Below are positions 6,000 through 10,706 of a stretch of DNA of 10,706 nt, in pieces. Location: contig CAJYHH010000422.1 of assembly GCA_913773825.1 (NCBI GenBank), forward strand, positions 1 to 10,706, read 5' to 3'. The notes below the pieces were generated by a model. That model saw nothing but the letters and a program-made list of their open reading frames with translations, was not told where the DNA came from and searched no databases. The translations under genes were made by a program, and so were the position numbers. This DNA is from Candidatus Sericytochromatia bacterium. GTDB taxonomy: Bacteria > Cyanobacteriota > Sericytochromatia > UBA7694. Positions within the stretch are counted from its first letter, which is position 1; each line of letters begins with the position of its first letter.

Positions 6000-7346
6000 T
6001 TGGATTTCAACATCGTCATAACCACTAACGGCCCCGGAGAAATGTCTGCCTGGGTTCAGCCCATGATTAACGAGATCCGGACCACGCTCCCGCATGCTCG
6101 CATCATTATTGCTCTGGTCCCTTGCCCGCATAGCAGCGGTTATGAAGAACAGTTCAGCAGTCGCTTTTTTGGCGCCACGGTGCTGACACCCAAAGAAACG
6201 GTCCATTATGTGCTGACGGGCCAGATGCCCGCTCATGTTGTGCTGGCTAAACAAGGTGTCATTTTACATCTGGGTGGCGATCAGCTTTTTTCGGTCTGCC
6301 TGGGCTGGCGCACGCATTTTCCGGTCACGGTTTATACCGAAAAGCTGGCGCAGTGGAAGTCTCGCGTTACGCGTTATTATCTGCGGGACGAACAGCTTGA
6401 GAAAAAATATTCAGCTCAGATTACCAAAGACAAGCTCATGGTGGTTGGCGATTTAATGGCGGATTCTGTGGCGCCTAGCCACCCCTCGCTGGATGTTCGC
6501 CAAAAGCTCAATCTGCGCTTAGACGCCCCGGTTGTTTCACTGTTACCGGGCAGCAAGCCTTTAAAAGTCCTGCACTCAACGGCTTATATGCTGCGGATTG
6601 TCGATGAGCTTTCGCTGCTGATGCCGCAGGTTCAGTTTATTTTGCCCCAATCACCCTTTACCCCTTTGTCTCAACTCCGTCAGGCGGTTCAGGACGAAAA
6701 ACTTGTTAAACTTCTTGATGGCGTCCCTGGTAAAATTGTTCATGACCGCAACAGTACTTCGATAGTGACACCTCAGGGCAATCGGGTGCAGATTGTCCCC
6801 CCAAGCTGGCATCACAATGCGCTACAAATCAGCGATGTAAGCATTACGCTGCCTGGAACCAATACAGCTGAACTGGCTGTTTTAGGTGTGCCGATGGTTG
6901 TTGTCTTGCCCCTGCAGCGACCTGAGCTGATTCCGCTTGATGGAATCTTGGGCAGCATGGGCAGAATTCCTTTATTTGGTGGGGCCTTTAAACGCTGGTT
7001 AGTGAATCTCAAGCTGAGTGAAATGAAATATGTTTCGCTGCCTAATCAGATTGCCGGTGATGCAGTGGTGCCTGAAATGATTGGGACCGTGACAGCTGAA
7101 GCTGTGGCCCAACAGGCCTATGAGATGCTGATTCAGCCGATGCGCCGTCGAGATATGGCGATGAAGCTGCGTGAGTTGATGAGCAGTCGCCACACAGCCA
7201 GCAAAATTCTGATGGACATGGTTGAAATTCTTCACCAAAATGACCCGCGTATGAGCCATCTGGTGCCCTATCTGCGCGACAACTCAATCAAGCTTTCCCG
7301 AGATTCTGACTCAACTTCCCGTGAAGTCAGAGGTCGAGAAGACTAG
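6000..7346 (+). CDS. LpxB-related glycosyltransferase-like protein (lipid-A-disaccharide synthase-like, cyanobacterial type)
   Basis: A 448-aa protein with the two-domain GT-B look of LpxB. LpxB joins UDP-2,3-diacylglucosamine to lipid X to make the lipid A disaccharide at the inner membrane; whether this relative does so is unproven. Visible motifs: NGPGEMSAW (10-18, nucleotide-sugar loop), PCPHSSGYEEQF (41-52), LGGDQLF (91-97), VVGDLMADS (148-156), LLPGSKPLKVL (181-191, compare LpxB LLPGSR), and LPGTNTAELAVLGVPMVVV (284-302, compare the SGTxTLE...PMVV signature). From memory, the first four resemble the cyanobacterial LpxB-related family more than E. coli LpxB. Residues from about 415 form a charged tail ending SREVRGRED, beyond the usual domain. 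The TTG start is supported by GGAG at 8 nt spacing. It stands alone, with a 95-nt gap to the next operon. Confidence 0.82.
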   Translation: MDFNIVITTNGPGEMSAWVQPMINEIRTTLPHARIIIALVPCPHSSGYEEQFSSRFFGATVLTPKETVHYVLTGQMPAHVVLAKQGVILHLGGDQLFSVCLGWRTHFPVTVYTEKLAQWKSRVTRYYLRDEQLEKKYSAQITKDKLMVVGDLMADSVAPSHPSLDVRQKLNLRLDAPVVSLLPGSKPLKVLHSTAYMLRIVDELSLLMPQVQFILPQSPFTPLSQLRQAVQDEKLVKLLDGVPGKIVHDRNSTSIVTPQGNRVQIVPPSWHHNALQISDVSITLPGTNTAELAVLGVPMVVVLPLQRPELIPLDGILGSMGRIPLFGGAFKRWLVNLKLSEMKYVSLPNQIAGDAVVPEMIGTVTAEAVAQQAYEMLIQPMRRRDMAMKLRELMSSRHTASKILMDMVEILHQNDPRMSHLVPYLRDNSIKLSRDSDSTSREVRGRED

Positions 7347-7403
7347 AACACAACTTTTCTCTTCAGTCCATTTGTCTCTCGTCTCTTAGTCGCTTGCTCT
7401 TTC

Positions 7404-7412
7404 TGCGATAAT
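7404..7412 (+). promoter_or_regulatory. Candidate extended -10 promoter of the Vps62-like/DUF192/prenyl synthase-like operon
   Basis: TGCGATAAT fits the extended -10 pattern (TGn followed by GATAAT), which can work with little or no -35, and no good -35 is seen. Transcription would start about 23 nt before the ATG at 7442. It lies in the 95-nt gap after the LpxB-like gene. Confidence 0.42.
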
Positions 7413-7441
7413 GAGCACATTCCAGATGATGAGACTTACCA

Positions 7442-8404
7442 ATGTTGATCTCAGGCTTGTTATCGTTTTTGATAGGCGTCAGTGCTGACCCTGTTTTAAC
7501 TGAGGCTCAGATTCAGAAATGGGTCAGGGCTTTTGCGCCAATTGTGGTGCATGATTCACGAGAAACCGCGGCCTTAACTTCTGTCGAGGGGCAACTTGCC
7601 CTAAAACCTCTTTTACAAGGCACCTGTGTAGACGGTGCAAGACCATCTCTGGCTGTTGAAAGCCTTGATTTTATGCAGCAGACGGATGTTCAACAGCTTG
7701 TTCAAAAGTGCCCACATGAACTCGCCCTGTCCTTTAATCGCCAAATTTCTAAGCCTGAGCCCGTTGCCTATTATGCCGTGGTAACTGATGGGCTTTATGT
7801 GAAGCTTCAATACTGGCTTTATTATGCCTGGAATGACGCGAGTCAGCTGGGTGGTGGTGGCATCGTTCAGCAATGTGGTGAGCACGAAGGGGATTGGGAA
7901 CATGTTTCGATCCGTTTGGACCGTCGCTTAATTGAACAAGCTCAGACCCCAGAGCAGATGCGGGATGCCATCGATGATGTCTATCTGGCTCAGCATCATC
8001 GCAAGCAGCACACTGAACGCAAATATTTTCGCGGTTCTGATAAGCAGCTCTACTTTCAAGGGACGCAGCTCAAAGTGTTTCCAGCTCTAGGTTCACACGC
8101 GACTTATGCTCAGCCTGGTCGTTATGCATTGATGACTTTATTGGGTATTCAGATTGCAGATATTAACGATGGTCTCGGCCTCAGTTTTAATCTGGCTCAG
8201 GGTCGTTTAGAATCGATTGTCAAACAGCCTTGGTTTACCTTCCCGGGCCGCTGGGGAGCGGTTGTGCATGATAACTGTGATGTTTTAGAAGCCGTCAGCT
8301 CAGCGTCTAACGATGGCTCTTTTGGGCCAGGGCATGCCCATAAAGTGAAAGATCTCTACGAAGGCGACTGGCATGATCAACTGCGCCCGCTGGCCCGACC
8401 CTAA
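7442..8404 (+). CDS. Predicted secreted Vps62-like (DUF946-like) protein
   Basis: A 320-aa protein resembling the Vps62/DUF946 family, known from plants, fungi and scattered bacteria; no biochemical role is established that I know of. Visible motifs: YWLYYAWND (124-132), HEGDWEHVSIRL (148-159, the family's most recognisable block), YLAQHH (181-186), FPALGSHATYAQPGRY (213-228), WFTFPGRWG (264-272) and a late FGPGHAH (294-300). Residues 1-15 are hydrophobic and end VSA before DP, like a short signal peptide with a weak charge at its start, so export to the periplasm or outside is likely. Four cysteines (62, 90, 145, 279) could form disulfides, consistent with export. An in-frame TGA at 7430 makes the ATG the natural start; GAG 8 nt upstream is a modest Shine-Dalgarno. 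First gene of a probable three-gene operon; the next gene begins 31 nt on. Confidence 0.78.
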   Translation: MLISGLLSFLIGVSADPVLTEAQIQKWVRAFAPIVVHDSRETAALTSVEGQLALKPLLQGTCVDGARPSLAVESLDFMQQTDVQQLVQKCPHELALSFNRQISKPEPVAYYAVVTDGLYVKLQYWLYYAWNDASQLGGGGIVQQCGEHEGDWEHVSIRLDRRLIEQAQTPEQMRDAIDDVYLAQHHRKQHTERKYFRGSDKQLYFQGTQLKVFPALGSHATYAQPGRYALMTLLGIQIADINDGLGLSFNLAQGRLESIVKQPWFTFPGRWGAVVHDNCDVLEAVSSASNDGSFGPGHAHKVKDLYEGDWHDQLRPLARP

Positions 8405-8435
8405 CTGCTAATATGACAAGCAAGATGACTAAAAA

Positions 8436-8801
8436 ATGAAAGCCAATCAAAAAATCCTGAATTGCCTAAAAGCGGATGGTACAGTGCTGCTCACGCAAGT
8501 CCAGCGAGCAGCAAATTTTTGGACGCGCTTAAAAGGTTTATTGGGTCGTGAGCAGATTGATTTAGATGTGGGCCTGTTGATTGAACCGTGCAATTCTGTT
8601 CATACACTGGGCATGCGTTTTTCAATTGGCGTGGTATTTCTGTCTGCTGATAATCAGATTCTCCATCTGATTTTAGAGATGCCGCCCGGAAAACTAAGCC
8701 CCTTGGTACGTGGAGCTAAACGAGTGCTTGAACTACATCCGCAGACCCTGAGTCAGGCTGAGCTCAAAATTGGCGACCAGCTGCGCTTTGAGTCTCAGTA
8801 A
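8436..8801 (+). CDS. DUF192 family protein
   Basis: A 121-aa protein of the DUF192 family, small beta-rich proteins of unknown biochemical function. Family features are RLKGLLGR (31-38), GLLIEPCNSVHTLGMRFSIGVVFLS (46-70; the PC-SVHT-GMRF core is diagnostic), RVLEL (96-100) and IGDQLRF (112-118). Many DUF192 proteins are exported, but this one has no signal peptide and is probably cytoplasmic. The Shine-Dalgarno is poor. Its stop codon overlaps the next start (TAATG at 8799-8803), so translation of the downstream prenyl synthase-like gene is likely coupled to it. The gene lies 31 nt after the Vps62-like gene. Confidence 0.87.
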   Translation: MKANQKILNCLKADGTVLLTQVQRAANFWTRLKGLLGREQIDLDVGLLIEPCNSVHTLGMRFSIGVVFLSADNQILHLILEMPPGKLSPLVRGAKRVLELHPQTLSQAELKIGDQLRFESQ

Positions 8802-9796
8802 TGCTTAATCAGCGTTATTATCCCGTGTTTCGCGAGGTCTTAATTGAGACTGAGCACTTGTTAGCTGAACTGCATGAAGATGATGGACATTATCGGGTGC
8901 TGCAGCGCGCTTTGGGCAAGTTACGCCAAGACTTTCTTAACGATCGGGTTTTTCCGGCTTTAATTGTGCCGGGTTTAGCCTGGCAGGCTTTAGGGCTTGA
9001 AGACTCCCGGGCGCTTTATGTGCTGAACGCTGCTCACTACTTGTTTTATGCCTTTTTAGATCTGACGGATGACGTTGAAGATCATGAATTAGATGATCCA
9101 CTTTGGCGCCAACTGGGGGAACCGCTGGCAATAAATACGGGTACCAGTCTATTGTTTGCCTCGCTCTTGATGTTAGATCGGCTAAAGGGTCAGGTGAAAA
9201 GCCATAAAACCATTGAAACGCTCAAAACCCTGTTTATTAAAGCAGGCTGGCAGCTCACTGCTGGGCAGCATCGTGATCTCGCTTCTGGGCGCAGCCAATC
9301 ATTAAGTGCTGAAGATGTTTTACGCACTCACCAGCTTAAAACCGGGACTTCTGTCGGACTGTATCTGGAGTCAGCGGCTTTACTGGCAGGGGCTAAACCT
9401 AAGCAGCGCAAACTCTTTGCTGAACTAGGTCGTCATCTGGGTGTGATGGTGCAGATTCGCGGTGACTGGGTTAACGTAATGACACCCTTTAGCAGTGATT
9501 TTGCCAATGCCTGTCAAAGTTTGCCTTTGGCTTTACTGAGTCAGTGTCTAAATCAGTCACAGGCTGATCAAGCTATTTATCAGGCTGCACAGCTGCGGGC
9601 TGCTCAGGATCAGGCTGCCCACGATATTGTCAGACATTTACTAAAAAAACACGCAGTGGCTGAGCCGATGCATGAGTTATTAGAAGCCCAGCGCCAGGAA
9701 GTGAACCGTCTGCTGAGCCGTCTTGAAAAAAATGACTGCGATATCAGTGCATTAACGAGCTTTATTTCACGCTTTCAACCGATTATTGACCTTTAG
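8801..9796 (+). CDS. Isoprenyl diphosphate synthase-like protein with a degenerate second aspartate motif
   Basis: A 331-aa, all-helical trans-prenyltransferase-fold protein. Canonical members condense isopentenyl diphosphate with an allylic diphosphate to make the chains of quinones, carotenoids and carriers. The first aspartate-rich motif is intact: DLTDDVEDHELDD, with DDxxD at 90-94, although the arginines that normally follow it are missing. K180-T181 and GQHRDL (155-160) match conserved positions. The second motif, normally QxRDDxxD, reads QIRGDWVN (218-225), so two of its three aspartates are replaced (G221, N225); the later SDFANACQSLPLALL still aligns. It may be a ComQ-like enzyme, a non-catalytic subunit, or a synthase with altered metal use. 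The ATG overlaps the DUF192 stop by 1 nt. Its 3' end overlaps the convergent DUF5071-like gene by 14 nt. Confidence 0.8.
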   Translation: MLNQRYYPVFREVLIETEHLLAELHEDDGHYRVLQRALGKLRQDFLNDRVFPALIVPGLAWQALGLEDSRALYVLNAAHYLFYAFLDLTDDVEDHELDDPLWRQLGEPLAINTGTSLLFASLLMLDRLKGQVKSHKTIETLKTLFIKAGWQLTAGQHRDLASGRSQSLSAEDVLRTHQLKTGTSVGLYLESAALLAGAKPKQRKLFAELGRHLGVMVQIRGDWVNVMTPFSSDFANACQSLPLALLSQCLNQSQADQAIYQAAQLRAAQDQAAHDIVRHLLKKHAVAEPMHELLEAQRQEVNRLLSRLEKNDCDISALTSFISRFQPIIDL

Positions 9797-10208
9797 CCGG
9801 TTTACTTAAGCCGAATTGGGATAAGATTTGTTCAGCTAATTCACTTAGACCTTCTTCAATGTCAAAGGCTGAAGGATGATTCAATAAGGCTAGTAATTCA
9901 TCTTTGAGCAGTAAAACATCACTTTGCTCGAAATAGTCCATCACAAAATAGAGAATTCCTCGTTTTAAATCTGAGTCAATGAGTTCAGTTCTTTGGAGAA
10001 TCTGAATAAAGTAGGGAATCAGATTTTGGCTTTTTTGACGGCTTAAAACTTTTGCTATTACACTCGTCACAGGCCAATTCCAGTCACACAGATAATAAGT
10101 CAGATGAGGTATGTATTCAATTAGACTTTCAGGGTCAGATTGATACAAAAATTCTGCTGCTTCAATGTCATGTTTGTCTTTGGGGAAACTGGGTATAGAT
10201 TGCTTCAT
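9783..10208 (-). CDS. DUF5071-like protein (HEAT-like helical repeat)
   Basis: A 141-aa protein matching, from memory, the DUF5071 family: PKDKHDIEAA (9-18), DWNWPVTSVIAKVL (42-55), LIPYFIQIL (63-71) and a C-terminal helix EEGLSELAEQIL (118-129). The pattern suggests stacked helices like a short HEAT repeat; no enzymatic residues are evident. Function unknown; such small proteins often occur as isolated accessory genes and have been thought immunity-like, which is not shown here. It is clearly AT-richer than its neighbours: about 36% G+C over 9841-10020 by hand count, against about 52% over 9361-9480. That suggests recent acquisition. No good Shine-Dalgarno precedes the ATG at 10208. It converges with, and overlaps by 14 nt, the prenyl synthase-like gene; upstream lies the terminator of the right-hand gene, so it needs its own promoter. 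Confidence 0.75.
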   Translation of the reverse strand: MKQSIPSFPKDKHDIEAAEFLYQSDPESLIEYIPHLTYYLCDWNWPVTSVIAKVLSRQKSQNLIPYFIQILQRTELIDSDLKRGILYFVMDYFEQSDVLLLKDELLALLNHPSAFDIEEGLSELAEQILSQFGLSKPAKGQ

Positions 10209-10256
10209 AGAAGATTTTCTGTACTTTATTTTTTGTTTTTGCTTGAGACATCATAT

Positions 10257-10284
10257 AAAAAAGGCCCCCAAAACGGGGGCCTTT
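10257..10284 (-). terminator. Rho-independent terminator of the right-hand iron-sulfur gene
   Basis: A perfect 10-bp stem, AAAGGCCCCC with GGGGGCCTTT, encloses a 5-nt loop. On the minus strand the stem is followed by TTTTTTAT, a proper U-tract, 43 nt after the stop of the CCG-domain gene. On the plus strand the tail (TTTGC) is weaker, so it acts mainly on minus-strand transcription. Confidence 0.88.
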
Positions 10285-10327
10285 GCTATTTAAGCTGATT
10301 GCTTTTTACGTTAAGCGTGAGAGGCGT

Positions 10328-10706
10328 CTAGCTCTGATTGCTTGCGGCTGCCAAAGGCTGAGCCGGAGTATCTTCGAGTCTATCAGCCAGAATCTCAGCG
10401 ACGTCGCGAACCTTTACAGAATCGCTCTTGCCGTGGTCATTGACGCCATCCTGAATCATGGTTTTACAGAACGGGCAGCCAACGGCGACCACTTCAGCCT
10501 TGGTTTCTAAGGCCTGGCGAGTGCGCTCAATATTGACGCGTGTGGTGCCGGATTCTTCTTTCCACATCTGACCACCGCCCGCGCCGCAGCAGAAGCTGGA
10601 CTTGTGGCTCTGGCGCATTTCGACCTGGGGCATGCCGGCCGCTGTAATCAGCTCGCGCGGTTCGTCATAAACATCGTTATGACGGCCCAGGAAGCAGGGA
10701 TCGTGG
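10328..10706 (-). CDS. CCG-domain iron-sulfur protein, C-terminal part (heterodisulfide reductase/GlcF-related; partial at right edge)
   Basis: The C-terminal 125 codons of a protein that continues beyond the right edge. The visible part opens with HDPCFLGRHNDVYDEPREL, followed by SFCCGAGGGQMW (37-48) and GCPFCKTMI (76-84). The cysteines are C4, C39-C40, C77 and C80, i.e. C-x34-CC-x36-CxxC, a complete CCG (cysteine-rich) domain that binds an unusual iron-sulfur cluster in heterodisulfide reductase subunits, GlcF, LldE and related membrane-bound electron-transfer proteins. The rest of the protein is missing, so its membrane arm or ferredoxin domain is unknown. It likely passes electrons to or from quinone. 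An internal Met at 10633 could be mistaken for the start, but the frame and the conserved HDPC block continue upstream of it. The end of the gene is followed by the terminator at 10257-10284. Confidence 0.88.
   Translation of the reverse strand, partial: HDPCFLGRHNDVYDEPRELITAAGMPQVEMRQSHKSSFCCGAGGGQMWKEESGTTRVNIERTRQALETKAEVVAVGCPFCKTMIQDGVNDHGKSDSVKVRDVAEILADRLEDTPAQPLAAASNQS

Noticed and set aside
5982..6254. Minus-strand open frame across the start of the LpxB-like gene
   Set aside because: It overlaps the well-supported conserved N-terminal motifs of that gene and has no recognisable domain.
6812..7287. Minus-strand open frames inside the LpxB-like gene
   Set aside because: They are shadows opposite the GTNTAEL signature region and C-terminal part, without ribosome sites or homology features.
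7296..7346. Hairpin at the end of the LpxB-like gene as a terminator
   Set aside because: TCTGACT and AGTCAGA can pair, but the stem is 7 bp with a 13-nt loop, lies within the coding region and has no T-run after it.
7613..7903. Minus-strand open frame of 96 codons inside the Vps62-like gene
   Set aside because: It is opposite conserved motifs (YWLYYAWND, HEGDWEH) and has no features of its own.
10283..10510. Plus-strand open frame near the right end
   Set aside because: It starts within the terminator stem and runs antisense to the CCG-domain gene whose cysteine motifs are clear.

Overview
The window looks like a chromosomal segment of a diderm (Gram-negative-type) bacterium. It has about half G+C, dense gene packing, ordinary Shine-Dalgarno sites and no rRNA, tRNA, phage or transposon genes. 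The best taxonomic hint is the LpxB-like protein at 6000-7346. Its motifs (NGPGE near the N-terminus, PCPHSSG, LGGDQ, VVGDLMAD) match, from memory, the LpxB-related proteins of Cyanobacteria. A cyanobacterium-related lineage, perhaps a non-photosynthetic one (Vampirovibrionota/Melainabacteria), is therefore plausible, but it rests on one gene.

Layout, left to right. (1) 1-2365, minus strand: the first 788 codons of a very large unrecognised protein that runs off the left edge. It has a helical coiled-coil middle and a glycine-rich, strand-like region beyond it. (2) 2366-2647: an intergenic stretch with several inverted repeats and a 10-bp tandem repeat, lying between divergent genes. (3) 2648-3982, plus: an isochorismate synthase (MenF/EntC type). 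(4) 4001-5650, minus: a likely two-gene operon, an HD-superfamily metal-dependent phosphohydrolase followed by an AEC-family permease; the permease converges on the isochorismate synthase gene. (5) 5651-5999: a repeat-bearing intergenic stretch between divergent genes. (6) 6000-7346, plus: the LpxB-like glycosyltransferase, with a TTG start. (7) 7442-9796, plus: a probable three-gene operon encoding a secreted Vps62-like protein, a DUF192 protein and an isoprenyl-diphosphate-synthase-like protein whose second aspartate motif is degenerate; the last two genes overlap as TAATG. (8) 9783-10208, minus: an AT-rich DUF5071-like gene whose 3' end overlaps the prenyl synthase gene. (9) 10257-10284: a strong rho-independent terminator serving the gene to its right. 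(10) 10328-10706, minus: the C-terminal end of a CCG-domain iron-sulfur protein related to heterodisulfide reductase, running off the right edge.

Possible functional links: isochorismate synthase feeds menaquinone (or a catechol siderophore), and a polyprenyl diphosphate synthase would supply a quinone side chain. The two genes are 5 kb apart and the prenyl synthase-like protein is non-canonical, so this is only a possibility. The CCG protein would be an electron-transfer subunit that could donate to quinone. The most unusual items are the giant edge protein with its palindrome-rich upstream region, the Vps62/DUF192/prenyl-synthase-like operon, and the compositionally foreign DUF5071 gene. 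No defence system, CRISPR array or mobile element was found.
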